From Pseudonocardia cypriaca (lineage in GTDB: Bacteria; Actinomycetota; Actinomycetes; Mycobacteriales; Pseudonocardiaceae): a stretch of DNA of 64,000 bases. The number at the start of each line of letters is the position of its first letter. Positions within the stretch are counted from its first letter, which is position 1. A model generated the notes under the pieces. It saw nothing but the letters and a program-made list of their open reading frames with translations. It was not told the DNA's origin and made no database searches. Of the stretch, positions 32,763-41,953 are shown one piece after another. The position numbers were made by a program, and so were the translations under genes. The DNA is taken from assembly GCF_006717045.1 (NCBI RefSeq), contig NZ_VFPH01000001.1:3100001-3164000 (forward strand), in the 5' to 3' direction.

Positions 32763-34903
32763 CGTGGAGCTCCCGCGGGTGCAGGGGCCGGGGCTGCGGG
32801 AGCGGGGGCTGCCGGCGGGGCCTCCGGGGTCTCGACCTTGCGGAGCACCACGTCGAACCCGTTCTGGTAGGTGATCACGTACTCGCCCGTGGCCACGATC
32901 TGTCGCACCACGTCGAGCGACCACCCGGGCGGCATGAGCTTCAGGTCACGCCCGTACGCCTCGGTGGACTCGTAGGAGAGGATCACGTCCGGGTCCTGCA
33001 GGTCGACGCAGCGGATCGGGTCCTCGATCAGGTCGCTGCAACCGTCGACGCCATCGCCCTTGCTGTGGCTGTCGACCCCCGCGACGGAGTACGGTCCCAC
33101 GCCGCTGACCAGCGGTACGACCTCCTGCCCTTCCGGCGTGGTGGCGTACACCTCCCGGGTCATCGCCACCTCCTCCGGGTAGACGATCATGTAGGACTCG
33201 TTGCCGCCACGGATCAGGATCAGGGAGCCGAACAGCACCACCATGCAGCCGGCGAGCACCTTCTCCGTGCTGCGCTTGCGACGCGCGACCCACCGCAGCG
33301 CGTCGGCGCCGAGGATCGACAGGATCGGCAGGCCGAACAGCACGATCCGCAGGAACACCTCGCTGCCGTAACCCTGCGCGGCGAAGGCCATGGGCACCGC
33401 GGCCAGCGCGATCGGGGTGAGGTCGCGCCTGCGTCGCCAGTACACCCAGGCACCGACGATCGCGAGCAACCAGGTGAGGCCGGGCACGACTATGCGCAGC
33501 ACCTTGACGAACCTCTGCCCGTCGTCACCGGCCAGCCGGTCCGACACCCCGGCCTGGATCGCGTCCTCGGCGTTGCCGGACCCGATGATCATGTCCAGCT
33601 GGCTGATCCAGAAGTCGCGGCCTGCGATGAGGATGTAGACGACCACCGCGATCATCCCGACCAGCACCAGGCCGCGGCCCCGGAACCGGCCCACGATCGC
33701 GAGCACCACCAGCTGACCGATGATCGCGAACGGGGTGAGCTGGTGCTCCGGCGCCACGGCGATCAGGCACAACGCCGAGCAGAAGTAGATCAGCAGCAGC
33801 TGCCGGGCAGGCAGCGTCGGCCGGTTCGGCGGGGTGAGGGCGGCCACCAGCCAGCGGCGGGGCAGCGCCAGCCGCTTCGCGTCGGCGTGCGGTTTGGGCC
33901 AGCCGGGCACGCCGCCGGCGTCGGTCCGCCGGGTGGCCAGCGGGCCGAGCGCGAACACCAGCGGCGTCAGCATCAGCACGATGCCGGTGGCCTGGGGGGA
34001 GAAGTAGTCCTGCTCGATCCAGTTCAGCCCCAGGAACAGCCACGCCGCCGCCCACGGCGCACGGTGGCCGCCCAGCATGGAGCGGGCCAGCGCGTAGATC
34101 CCGATCGCCCAGACCCCGACGATGACGGGCGGGAACCACCGCAGCACCTCGTCCAGCTGGGTGGCGCCCGCGGCGTCCCGGAACCATGCCCATTGGGCGA
34201 AGAACGCCGGCCAGTAGAAGCGGGCGTCGTAGTCTTGGACGACCTGGCCGTCACCCGCCATCGCGTCGACGAACCCGGAGATGAGCCAGGCCGTGGAGAA
34301 CCGGGCGGCCGGCTCGACCACCGACGGGATGCCGTACGAGCAGAGGATCAGGGTGGCCGTGGCCGTGCCGAGCATCGGGATCCGCGGCCGGGGCGACCAC
34401 AGCTCCACGACGCACGCCGCGACGGCACACAGCATCGACAGCCACGCGGCCGGGCCGAGGACCTTGGCCAGGCCCCATCCGTCGAGCGCGGAGAGGTCGG
34501 TGGTGGCCGCGGCGATCGGCAGCAGCGCAACGGCGGCGAGCGCGAGGGCGGGCGAGAGAAAGCGGTGGACGCCGGTGATGGGCAGCGCGGACGAAGAGGG
34601 CGGCGGGGGCGGCGGCAGTGGGCGCTGCCGCTGCACGGGCAGCGCGGTAGTGCGCACGTCCATGTCGGCCACGGCGGCGGCGGTGGCCCCGGGATCCGCG
34701 CTCCGGGCCGGACGGGCGGCCGGTCCGGACGGACGCGCGGGCCGTCCCGCCGGCTCGGGGCGTGCCGGAGATCGAGCGGCCGAGGGTTCGCGTCGCGACG
34801 CGGGCGGGATGTCGGGCGTGGGCGCTGAGGGGCGACGACCCGGCGGGGCCGGAGGCGTGCGGCCGCGGCCCGGATCCGCGCCGCCGCGCTCGGTCGGTGT
34901 CAC
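32759..34903 (-). CDS. large polytopic membrane protein, GT-C glycosyltransferase-like
   Basis: A 714-residue protein. Residues 1-110 are a Pro/Arg-rich cytoplasmic tail. About ten or more membrane helices follow, starting near FLSPALALAAVALLPIAA. The first large loop has acidic and aromatic residues (VVQDYDARFYWPAFFAQW), as expected for lipid-linked-sugar glycosyltransferases of the GT-C fold. A soluble C-terminal domain (about 570-690) ends in a Pro/Ala tail. No precise family was recognised. It shares GTGA and ATGA overlaps with the flippase and small-protein genes. A role in assembling a surface polysaccharide is inferred from context. Confidence 0.7.
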   Translation of the reverse strand: MTPTERGGADPGRGRTPPAPPGRRPSAPTPDIPPASRREPSAARSPARPEPAGRPARPSGPAARPARSADPGATAAAVADMDVRTTALPVQRQRPLPPPPPPSSSALPITGVHRFLSPALALAAVALLPIAAATTDLSALDGWGLAKVLGPAAWLSMLCAVAACVVELWSPRPRIPMLGTATATLILCSYGIPSVVEPAARFSTAWLISGFVDAMAGDGQVVQDYDARFYWPAFFAQWAWFRDAAGATQLDEVLRWFPPVIVGVWAIGIYALARSMLGGHRAPWAAAWLFLGLNWIEQDYFSPQATGIVLMLTPLVFALGPLATRRTDAGGVPGWPKPHADAKRLALPRRWLVAALTPPNRPTLPARQLLLIYFCSALCLIAVAPEHQLTPFAIIGQLVVLAIVGRFRGRGLVLVGMIAVVVYILIAGRDFWISQLDMIIGSGNAEDAIQAGVSDRLAGDDGQRFVKVLRIVVPGLTWLLAIVGAWVYWRRRRDLTPIALAAVPMAFAAQGYGSEVFLRIVLFGLPILSILGADALRWVARRKRSTEKVLAGCMVVLFGSLILIRGGNESYMIVYPEEVAMTREVYATTPEGQEVVPLVSGVGPYSVAGVDSHSKGDGVDGCSDLIEDPIRCVDLQDPDVILSYESTEAYGRDLKLMPPGWSLDVVRQIVATGEYVITYQNGFDVVLRKVETPEAPPAAPAPAAPAPAPAGAPR

Positions 34904-36438
34904 GGTGCACGCACCTCCACGTCGGTCCGGCGCGCCGCCGGGATGACGAGCACGGCAGCCGCGCAGGCCACCTGGACGATGATGTAGCCGATCGCGGCGA
35001 GCCGCAGCTCGCTGACGCCCGCGGCGGTGACCGGCAGGGCGATCGCGACGACCAGCACGAGCACAGCACTGAACAGCTGGAGCCGGTCGAACCCGACCCC
35101 TCCGACGAGTGCCTGCCGCACGCCGAGCTCGTGGGTGACGACGAGCCGGAACGCCAGCCCGAGCAGCAGGAGCCTCAGCAGGTCGCCCGCCTCGGCGTAG
35201 GCCGGCCCGACGGCGGTCAGGAGGGGGCCCGCGAGCGCCGCGCCGAGCGCGATCACCGGGAGGAACACGATGAGCAGCCGCCTGCGGGCCCGCGTGACGA
35301 GCTCAGCGGTCCTCCCGGGCTCGCGGGCCACGGCATCCGACAGCGCGTGCAGCGGGTACCCGGCGGCGAGATCGACGACCACGAAGACCTGCCACGCGAC
35401 GAAGAACGCCGCACCGGTCTCGGCCCCGAACCGCACGGTGACCACGATCGGGACCAGGTGGTAGAGCAGCGCGGTGCCGACCAGCGAGATCGCCGCAGGT
35501 ATTGGCGACGGCCCGTCACCGGCCGGCGCGGGAGCACGGCGGGCCAACACGGGGACGGCGGCGACGCCGAGGACCACCCCGACGCCGATCGCGGCGAGCC
35601 AGGAGAGCACCACCCCGTGCGCGCCGAGCGCGGCCGTCCCGCAGAGCACGACGAGCGTGCCGACCTGCACCGGCGCGAGAAGGGCTGTGCGCCAGACCGC
35701 CCACCGCGGCTTTCGGGCCGCGGCCAGCACGATGTCGTGCGCGGACAGGACGGCCCAGCCCGCGCACCCGAGCGCCACGAGCAGCAGCCCGACGATCGGC
35801 GCGACTCCTGGACCACCCGCGGCGGCCCCGAACCGTGGCACGAGCACGACGCAACCCAGCCCCACGACGGCGGACAGCGGCACGACCAGCGGCAGCGCCA
35901 GCCACGCGAGGTGCCCGGGCGGTCGACTGCGCACGAGCCGCATCGTCATCGGAGCCAGCCCGCCGACGAGCAGGAACAGCGACACCACGAGCTGCGCGTC
36001 GCCGATGCCGGCCGACGGCACGAGGTGCGCCGCCGCCAACCAGCCGGCCAGCGCCGCCACCGCACCGACCAGGGTGCTCAGGGCCAGGAACCGACCGTCC
36101 GGGTCCGCGCCCCCGTCCGGAGGCCCGACGAGCGGGATGCCGTCGGTGTCGGCGTCGCTGTCCGGGTCCGCGCGGTCGGGATCTGCGCTGCCGAGTCGGG
36201 GTGCGGGCTGTACTCCCACCGTCGGGATGCGGTGGGTATCCGGGCCGACCTGCTGGAGTTCCTCGGTAGGCGCACGGGAAGGGTCGAGCACCACCGTCGG
36301 CGGGTCGTCGCGGGGGTCGGGGTGGGTGCGCCCGAAGTGGTCGGGACGGACGATCGCCTGCTGCATGACCACGTTGCCCGGTGCAGTCGGCGCGGTCGAT
36401 GTGGACTGCCTGCGGCTCACGACACCGCGGCCCGCCAC
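34900..36438 (-). CDS. polysaccharide flippase-like membrane protein (Wzx/MOP type)
   Basis: About 512 residues. A 110-residue Asp/Pro-rich N-terminal tail precedes some 12-14 membrane helices, for example LSTLVGAVAALAGWLAAAHLV and DLLRLLLLGLAFRLVV. The arrangement with a helix pair rich in Gly and Pro resembles oligosaccharide flippases that export lipid-linked repeat units. The GTG at 36438 follows GGGGAGCGGGCC. It overlaps the next gene by GTGA. Flanking GT2 enzymes and membrane proteins support a surface-glycan role. The long acidic tail is unusual for flippases. Confidence 0.72.
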   Translation of the reverse strand: MAGRGVVSRRQSTSTAPTAPGNVVMQQAIVRPDHFGRTHPDPRDDPPTVVLDPSRAPTEELQQVGPDTHRIPTVGVQPAPRLGSADPDRADPDSDADTDGIPLVGPPDGGADPDGRFLALSTLVGAVAALAGWLAAAHLVPSAGIGDAQLVVSLFLLVGGLAPMTMRLVRSRPPGHLAWLALPLVVPLSAVVGLGCVVLVPRFGAAAGGPGVAPIVGLLLVALGCAGWAVLSAHDIVLAAARKPRWAVWRTALLAPVQVGTLVVLCGTAALGAHGVVLSWLAAIGVGVVLGVAAVPVLARRAPAPAGDGPSPIPAAISLVGTALLYHLVPIVVTVRFGAETGAAFFVAWQVFVVVDLAAGYPLHALSDAVAREPGRTAELVTRARRRLLIVFLPVIALGAALAGPLLTAVGPAYAEAGDLLRLLLLGLAFRLVVTHELGVRQALVGGVGFDRLQLFSAVLVLVVAIALPVTAAGVSELRLAAIGYIIVQVACAAAVLVIPAARRTDVEVRAP

Positions 36439-36487
36439 GGCCCGCTCCCCGTGCCCGCTGTCTCTGTGCCCACTGTCTCCGGGTCCG

Positions 36488-36868
36488 TCACTGGGCCACC
36501 ACCGCGTGGCGGAGGAGGAACGGGACGCTGACGACCGTGACCGCGTAGAGCGCGAGGTCGGGCCGCCAGAAGGCGGCGCTGACCATGATCTGGCCGATCA
36601 GCAGGGTGACGGCGACGCCGACGCCTGCGGTGAGCAGCCACACGTGCGCGGCGGGGGCCCGCCGCAGGAAGCCCGCTGCGGCCCAGCCGGGTCCCAGCAC
36701 GAGGAAAACGATGGTGACGATGAACCGGAGATCGCCCAGAACGCCGCCGGTGGTGCCCATCGCGTTGAAGACGCACGCCGCGATGCCCGAGATGACGAGG
36801 ACGAGCGCCACGTAGCGCCGCGCGACACGTGCGCGTGTCAGCACCGCGTTCGAGGGCGGCATGGTCAC
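36488..36868 (-). CDS. small four-helix membrane protein
   Basis: A 126-residue protein with four predicted membrane helices: YVALVLVISGIAACVFN, FIVTIVFLVLGPGWAAAGFL, VWLLTAGVGVAVTLLIGQIM and a last one near LALYAVTVVSVPFLL. No family recognised with certainty. It is first in the minus-strand group, 49 bases before the flippase gene, and probably belongs to the same glycan-export unit. Confidence 0.68.
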   Translation of the reverse strand: MTMPPSNAVLTRARVARRYVALVLVISGIAACVFNAMGTTGGVLGDLRFIVTIVFLVLGPGWAAAGFLRRAPAAHVWLLTAGVGVAVTLLIGQIMVSAAFWRPDLALYAVTVVSVPFLLRHAVVAQ

Positions 36869-37020
36869 CGTCTTGCTCCGTTCGTCACCTCGCCACGCAC
36901 GCTCCCGGCGCGGCCCGACCGCACGTGTCCCACGGAAGGCGCGGGTGCACCCGACCGACCGGCGAGTCTAGTCGGGTGACCCTGAGAGAGTGCCCGGCGC
37001 CTCCGGCGGGCGACCGGAGG

Positions 37021-38076
37021 TCAGGAGGCCTCCTCGTCGAAGGCCAGGCGCAGGCTCACAGCGTCGCGGGAGTCGCGTACCGGGCCCTCGATCCGGGGCT
37101 GGCTGTCGACGCGTGGCTGCGGCAGCGCGGGGCGGTCGGCGGGCTCGGCCGGCGCGTGCGCCTCCGTGGGGGCCTGGCCGTTGGCCTGGCTGCTGCCGCG
37201 TGCACCGTTGACCGGGGTGCCGGGGCTGGGCGGCGGGGTGAGCAGCGACTGCGGCGCGGGCGGCACCACCGGGATGCCACCGACCGGCGTGAGTGCTCGG
37301 GACTGCTCCTCGACCTGCGCGCGTTCGACCTGGCGGCGCGACGCGCGGCGCCGCTCGGCCGCGAGGGTGCGCAGCACCCGCGTGCCGTCGGCGAACGTGC
37401 GGAGGTTGGTCTGCCCGAAGATCCGCTCGCGTTCCATCGACGGCACTTCGGTGATCTTGAGGCCGGCGGCGGCGACGCGGCAGTTGAGCACGGTCTCGAT
37501 CTCGAACCCGTCGCCCCACAGCATGCTGCCGTCCGCAGGTGCGGGCGCGTCGATCGGCGGCAGGTCGAGCACCGGGAGGATGTCGGCCCAGAAGGCGTTG
37601 TAGCCGTAGCAGAGGTCGGTGTAAGAGGTGCCGAACAGCGCGTTGGCCACGCCGTTGAGCCCGGCGTTGCCCGACTTGCGCAGCAGGGTGATGTCGTCAC
37701 TGCCCCCGCCGCGGACGAACCGGCTGCCCTTCGCGAAGTCGGCACCGTTGATCAAGGCCCTGACGAACGCGGGGATCTCAGCGGGATCGGCGGACCCGTC
37801 GGCGTCGAACATCACCATGATGTCCCCTGTGGCGGCCGCGAAGCCGCACGCCATCGCGTTGCCCTTGCCCTTGCGCGTCTGCGTGATGACCCTGACCCAG
37901 GGCAGGACCCGGCGGGCGGTCTCGATCGTGCCGTCGACCGAGTTGCCGTCGACGACGATGATCTCGTGCACCGCGGGACGGACCGCCGCGATCGCCGGCA
38001 GCACGACCTCCAGGTTCCGAGCCTCGTTCCGCGTCGGCACCACCACGGAGACCCGCGGGTTGCCGTTCCGCTGCAT
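37021..38076 (-). CDS. GT2-family glycosyltransferase (polyprenyl-phosphate mannosyltransferase-like)
   Basis: About 351 residues. RVSVVVPTRNEARNLEVVLP opens the GT-A fold, IIVVDGNSVDGTIETAR binds the nucleotide, and MVMFDADGSADPAEIPAF holds the DxD motif. The region YGYNAFWADILPVLD and the FEIETVLNCRVAAAGLKI segment resemble dolichyl- or polyprenyl-phosphate sugar synthases, which charge lipid carriers for periplasmic glycosyltransferases such as GT-C proteins. The last 110 residues are a Pro-rich tail. The ATG at 38076 follows GGGGGAGAAAGCCC; the frame is open 30 codons further. It sits upstream of the flippase cluster on the same strand. Confidence 0.84.
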   Translation of the reverse strand: MQRNGNPRVSVVVPTRNEARNLEVVLPAIAAVRPAVHEIIVVDGNSVDGTIETARRVLPWVRVITQTRKGKGNAMACGFAAATGDIMVMFDADGSADPAEIPAFVRALINGADFAKGSRFVRGGGSDDITLLRKSGNAGLNGVANALFGTSYTDLCYGYNAFWADILPVLDLPPIDAPAPADGSMLWGDGFEIETVLNCRVAAAGLKITEVPSMERERIFGQTNLRTFADGTRVLRTLAAERRRASRRQVERAQVEEQSRALTPVGGIPVVPPAPQSLLTPPPSPGTPVNGARGSSQANGQAPTEAHAPAEPADRPALPQPRVDSQPRIEGPVRDSRDAVSLRLAFDEEAS

Positions 38077-38376
38077 GGGCTTTCTCCCCCCCACCGCGTC
38101 AGCGGCATGGTCGCGCCGTTCGGATCGTTGCAGCCCGTAGCCACCGCCGGAGACGTTCGTCATCACTTCGCTTATCTGACCGGCTCCCCGTCGCGTTACG
38201 TCACGCTCCTGCGACGCGGAGCCCTCCTTGGCGACTCTCAGCTACTGCATTCGGCCGGGGCGGTTCTGGTTAGTGGGGGGCACTCTACGGAAGGTGCCGA
38301 TCTCCGTCTCCTCGGGTGCCCCGCGTGTCGGTGGTGCGAGGACGTGGTTGCGGCGTCGGGCGGTACGGTCGCCGCC
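38077..38376. other. 300-bp divergent intergenic region between two GT2 genes
   Basis: It must hold promoters for both flanking GT2 genes. TACGGT at 38363-38368 is a candidate -10 box for the plus-strand gene, eight bases before its GTG. An in-frame extension of the minus-strand gene reaches to 38166. I see no repeats or RNA gene. Confidence 0.35.
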
Positions 38377-39222
38377 GTGCTGCCGATTCCCAGCGTGTCC
38401 GTCTGCCTGCCGGTCTACAACGGCGAGCGGTTCCTCGCCGAGACCATGCGCAGCGTCCTCGACCAGACCTACCGCGACTTCGAGCTCGTCGTGCTCGACA
38501 ACGGCAGCACCGACGAGAGCGGCAGCATCGCCCGTTCCTTCGCCGACCCGCGCATCCGCATCGAGCGCAACCGCGAGACGTTGCCGCAGGCCGACAACTG
38601 GAACCGGATCGTGGAGCTGGCCCGCGGGCCGCTGGTGAAGGTCGTCTGCGCCGACGACCTGCTGCATCCCCGCTGCCTGGAGCTGCAGGTCGGCCCGATG
38701 GACTCCGACCCGGGCCTCGCCGTGGTCGCCTCGCGCCGCCACATGATCGACGAGCAGAGCCGGATCATCGTGCCCCGGCGCGGGCTGAAGGGGCTCGTCG
38801 GGGTCCACACCGGCGTCGAGGTGGCCCGCCGCGTGGTGCGCAGCGGCTCCAACCCGATCGGCGAGTCCAACAACGTGCTGTTCCGCCGCGACGACTTCTT
38901 CACCGTCGGGGGCTGGAAGACCGACCGCCCCAACGTCATGGACATCGACCTGTGGCTGCGGTTGCTGCAGCTCGGCGACTTCCTCGGCCTGCCCGAGACG
39001 CTCGCGGCGTTCCGGATCGCGAACGACAGCATCTCCTCCCACAACGACGACAAGCTCTACGAGCAGCAGCGGAAGCTGATCGAGGAGATCGGTGAGTCCG
39101 AGTACTTCCAGGTGCGGAGCATCGATCTCAAGGTCGGTCGAATGCTCGCGCCTGCGGGACGCGCCCGCAGGCGTGCGCTCTACACGCTCTCGAAGGTGGC
39201 CTCCCGCGGCGGCGGGGCCTGA
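38377..39222 (+). CDS. GT2-family glycosyltransferase
   Basis: About 281 residues. SVSVCLPVYNGERFLAETMRSVLDQTY is the typical GT2 opening, FELVVLDNGSTDESG the nucleotide-binding strand, and KVVCADDLLHPRCLE the position of the DxD (here CADD). A later segment with NNVLFRRDDFFTVGGW matches the acceptor-side region and DIDLWLRLL the catalytic base area. The donor sugar is not predictable. The GTG at 38377 lacks a ribosome-binding site, so leaderless initiation is likely. It belongs with the neighbouring glycan genes. Confidence 0.85.
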   Translation: MLPIPSVSVCLPVYNGERFLAETMRSVLDQTYRDFELVVLDNGSTDESGSIARSFADPRIRIERNRETLPQADNWNRIVELARGPLVKVVCADDLLHPRCLELQVGPMDSDPGLAVVASRRHMIDEQSRIIVPRRGLKGLVGVHTGVEVARRVVRSGSNPIGESNNVLFRRDDFFTVGGWKTDRPNVMDIDLWLRLLQLGDFLGLPETLAAFRIANDSISSHNDDKLYEQQRKLIEEIGESEYFQVRSIDLKVGRMLAPAGRARRRALYTLSKVASRGGGA

Positions 39223-39308
39223 CCGGAAGTCGAGTCCGCGGCATCGAGCTCGGCTGTCGCACATCACTTGCGACTGCCGCTTCCGGGCGCCTACGTCTAC
39301 CCTGGGCC

Positions 39309-39330
39309 GGTCACCCGCCCCGGGGTGACC
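39309..39330 (+). promoter_or_regulatory. 8-6-8 dyad in the leader of the cobalt/nickel transporter operon
   Basis: GGTCACCC and GGGTGACC flank GCCCCG, about 20 bases before the GAGGGAGG ribosome-binding site. It could be an operator for a metal-sensing repressor or a leader hairpin. A cobalamin riboswitch was looked for in 39223-39351 and not found. Confidence 0.45.
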
Positions 39331-39351
39331 AGCACCTGCGAGGGAGGTCGC

Positions 39352-40062
39352 ATGGCGCCCACCACTCCGGTGCCACTGGCCATGCACATGAGCGACGGGC
39401 TCGTGAACGCGCCCACCGCGGTGGGCTTCGGCCTGGTCGCGCTCGTGGGACTGGCGATCGCGGTGCGGCGCGCCCGTGCCGACCTCGATGACCGGACGGC
39501 GCCGATGGCCGGCCTCGTCACCGCGTTCGTCTTCGCCGTCCAAATGATCAACTTCCCGATCCTGCCCGGCGCGAGCGGTCACCTGCTGGGCGGGGCGCTG
39601 GTCGCGATCCTCGTCGGCCCGTGGGTCGGGTCGCTCTGCATCGCGATCGTGCTCGTCGTGCAGGCCTTCCTCTTCGCCGACGGCGGGCTCACAGCGCTCG
39701 GCACCAACATCGTCAACATGGCGCTGGTCGGCGTGCTCGTCGGCCACCTGGTGGCCACCGCACTGCGCCCACTCGCCCGCCGTGGCCGCAGCGGGCTGCT
39801 CACAACCGCGTTCGTCGCCGCGCTGGTCAACACGGTCGTCGCCGCGCTGGCGTTCGTGCTCGAGTACGCGATCGGCGGAGCGGGCGGGGCGTCGCTGGGC
39901 ACTGTGGCGGCGCTTATGCTCGGCCTGCACGTGCTGATCGGCATCGGGGAAGGGGTCATCACGGCGGCCACGGTCGGTGCCGTGGCGACGGTGCGACCCG
40001 ACCTCGTGTACCTGCTGCGCGGCACCGCGGTGCCGCTCGAGGTGCGCAGGAGCGCGTCGTGA
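39352..40062 (+). CDS. cbiM: cobalt/nickel ECF transporter substrate-specific component
   Basis: About 236 residues with six or seven membrane helices. MHMSDGLVNAPTAV corresponds to the conserved N-terminus of CbiM/NikM, where the N-terminal amine and second-residue histidine help bind the metal ion. NFPILPGASGHLLGGALVAILVGPWVGS is the next signature. The strong ribosome-binding site AGGGAGG favours ATG 39352, which would add ten residues before MHMSDG. ATG 39382 fits the family better but has no clear site. It is first in a coupled four-gene operon with the PDGLE, CbiQ and CbiO genes. Confidence 0.9.
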   Translation: MAPTTPVPLAMHMSDGLVNAPTAVGFGLVALVGLAIAVRRARADLDDRTAPMAGLVTAFVFAVQMINFPILPGASGHLLGGALVAILVGPWVGSLCIAIVLVVQAFLFADGGLTALGTNIVNMALVGVLVGHLVATALRPLARRGRSGLLTTAFVAALVNTVVAALAFVLEYAIGGAGGASLGTVAALMLGLHVLIGIGEGVITAATVGAVATVRPDLVYLLRGTAVPLEVRRSAS

Positions 40063-40418
40063 GCGCCCCGACGGGCCGGCGCACGGCCGTGCGCTTCTTC
40101 CTCGGCTTCCTCGCCGTCGCCCTGCTCGTCGCGGGCGGTCTGTCGTACTTCGCGAGCCCCGATCCCGACGGTCTCGACACCGTCACGCTGAACGGCTGCG
40201 ACGTCGTCGAGACCGACGCGGGTGAGCAGCTGGAGGGCACCTGCATCGCGCAGCACGCCGGCGACCACGCGCTGTCGGGCGGCCCGTTGGCCGATTACAC
40301 CGTCGGCGGTGGCGAGGGCACGGTCGGGGTGGCCGGGGTGATCGGCGTGCTCGTCACCCTCGTCCTCGCAGCCGGGCTGTTCTGGCTGCTACGCCGTCGC
40401 TCCCCCGGGAGGGAGTAG
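40059..40418 (+). CDS. cbiN: PDGLE/CbiN-like small component of the cobalt/nickel transporter
   Basis: A 119-residue protein with an N-terminal helix (FFLGFLAVALLVAGGLSYF) followed at once by ASPDPDGLD, the PDGLE-type motif, then a short extracellular part and a C-terminal helix (GVIGVLVTLVLAAGLFWLL). It is the auxiliary subunit needed for metal uptake in CbiMNQO systems. The GTG overlaps the cbiM stop by four bases and the stop directly abuts the cbiQ start. The name cbiN is by position and motif; PDGLE-domain protein is the stricter label. Confidence 0.82.
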   Translation: MSAPTGRRTAVRFFLGFLAVALLVAGGLSYFASPDPDGLDTVTLNGCDVVETDAGEQLEGTCIAQHAGDHALSGGPLADYTVGGGEGTVGVAGVIGVLVTLVLAAGLFWLLRRRSPGRE

Positions 40419-41183
40419 GTGGGCGCGGGGCACGCCCACCCGCTGTACCTGCCCGGGAGCTCTCCGGTCCACCGGCTGCCGGCCGAGGTGAAGATCGTCG
40501 GGGCGTTCCTGGTGGTGCTGTGCGTGGTGGCCACCCCGCGCGAGGCGTTCGCGGTGTTCGGCGGCTACCTGCTGCTCCTCGCGGCCGTATGGGGGGTGGC
40601 GCGGATCCCGGCCGGCTGGATCGCGCGGCGCGCGCTGATCGAGGCGCCGTTCGTCGTGCTCGCGGTGCTGCTGCCGATCACCGGTGGCGCCCCGCACGTC
40701 GAGTGGTTCGGCCTCACGCTGTCCGAGCCGGGGCTGCTGGGGGCGTGGAACATCCTCGTGAAGGGCACGCTGGGCGTGCTCACCTCGCTCACGCTGGCCG
40801 CCACCACCCCGCTGCGTGACCTCCTGCTCGGGCTGCAGCGGCTGCACGCGCCCGCGCTCGTCGTCACGATCGCCACGCTCATGCTGCGCTACGTGGACGT
40901 GATCGTCGGCGAGGCCCGCCGGATGCGGCTGGCCCGCATCTCCCGCGGGCACGACCCGCGCTTCCTCTGGCAGGCGGGCGCCACGGCCCAGGGCGTCGGC
41001 TCGCTGTTCGTCCGCTCGTACGAGCGCGGCGAGCGGGTGCACCTCGCGATGCTGTCGCGCGGCTGGACCGGCCGGATGCCGCCGCTCTCGGAGCGCCGCA
41101 CCAGCGGACGGGAGTGGCTCGCCGGGCTCGCCCCGGCCGCCATTGCGCTCGTGCTGGCCACCGCGAGCTGGGTGCTGTCGTGA
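40419..41183 (+). CDS. cbiQ: ECF transporter T component (CbiQ)
   Basis: A 254-residue membrane protein with four to six helices. The coupling-helix motifs that contact the ATPase are visible as ARISRGHD and AMLSRGWTG. SSPVHRLPAEVKIVGAFLVVL is the typical N-terminal segment. It is the energy-coupling membrane subunit of the cobalt/nickel transporter. The GTG follows the upstream stop with no gap, and the stop overlaps cbiO. Confidence 0.9.
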   Translation: MGAGHAHPLYLPGSSPVHRLPAEVKIVGAFLVVLCVVATPREAFAVFGGYLLLLAAVWGVARIPAGWIARRALIEAPFVVLAVLLPITGGAPHVEWFGLTLSEPGLLGAWNILVKGTLGVLTSLTLAATTPLRDLLLGLQRLHAPALVVTIATLMLRYVDVIVGEARRMRLARISRGHDPRFLWQAGATAQGVGSLFVRSYERGERVHLAMLSRGWTGRMPPLSERRTSGREWLAGLAPAAIALVLATASWVLS

Positions 41184-41953
41184 CCGGCGCACCCGACCCG
41201 GCCCCCACCGCCGTGGCGCCCACTCCCCCGCCCTCGCTCGAGGTGCACGGGCTCGCCTTCGCCTACCCGGACGGGCACCAGGCCCTCTACGGCATCGACC
41301 TGACCGTCCGCCGTGGCGAGCGCGTTGCGCTGCTCGGCCCGAACGGCGCCGGCAAGACCACGCTGGTGCTGCACCTCAACGGCATCCTCACCCCCGGGCG
41401 CGGATCGGTGGCCGTCGGCGGGCTCCAGGTGCGGAAGGAACACCTGCGGGAGATCCGCAGGCGGGTCGGCATCGTCTTCCAGGACCCCGACGACCAGCTG
41501 TTCCTGCCGACCGTCGGCGAGGACGTGGCGTTCGGCCCGGCGAACTTCGGCGTCACCGGCGCCGCACTGGCCGCACGGGTGGACGCGGCGCTCGACGCCG
41601 TCGGGATGCGCGAGCACCGCGACCGCTCGCCGCTGCACCTGTCCGGCGGGCAACGCAGGCGCGTCGCGCTGGCCACCGTGCTGGCGTGCGAGCCGGAGAT
41701 CCTCGTGCTGGACGAGCCGTCCACCAACCTGGACCCGGTGGCCCGCCGCGAGCTCGCCGAGGTGCTGCTCGGGCTGGACCGGACCATGCTCATGGTCACC
41801 CACGACCTGCCGTACGCGCTGCAGCTGTGCCCGCGCAGCGTGGTGCTCGACGACGGCGTCGTGGTGGCCGACGGCCCCACGCGCGAGCTGCTCGCCGACA
41901 CCGAGCTGCTGCGCCGCCACCGCCTCGAGCTCCCGTACGGGTTCAGCCCGTGA
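41180..41953 (+). CDS. cbiO: cobalt/nickel ECF transporter ATPase (CbiO)
   Basis: A 257-residue ABC ATPase. Walker A GPNGAGKTTL near residue 53, Q-loop GIVFQDPDDQLF (the ECF-type QDPDDQ form), signature LSGGQRRRVAL near 153, Walker B EILVLDEPSTNLD near 173 and the switch histidine in VTHDL are all intact. It powers metal uptake with CbiQ. A Pro-rich 18-residue N-terminal stretch precedes the domain. The GTG overlaps the cbiQ stop, and the 3' end overlaps the convergent GNAT gene by 11 bases. Confidence 0.92.
   Translation: MTGAPDPAPTAVAPTPPPSLEVHGLAFAYPDGHQALYGIDLTVRRGERVALLGPNGAGKTTLVLHLNGILTPGRGSVAVGGLQVRKEHLREIRRRVGIVFQDPDDQLFLPTVGEDVAFGPANFGVTGAALAARVDAALDAVGMREHRDRSPLHLSGGQRRRVALATVLACEPEILVLDEPSTNLDPVARRELAEVLLGLDRTMLMVTHDLPYALQLCPRSVVLDDGVVVADGPTRELLADTELLRRHRLELPYGFSP

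Noticed and set aside
39223..39351. Cobalamin riboswitch ahead of the cobalt/nickel transporter
   Set aside because: The leader is only about 130 bases and I cannot find the B12-box or the expected long multi-stem structure; only one 8-bp hairpin is visible.
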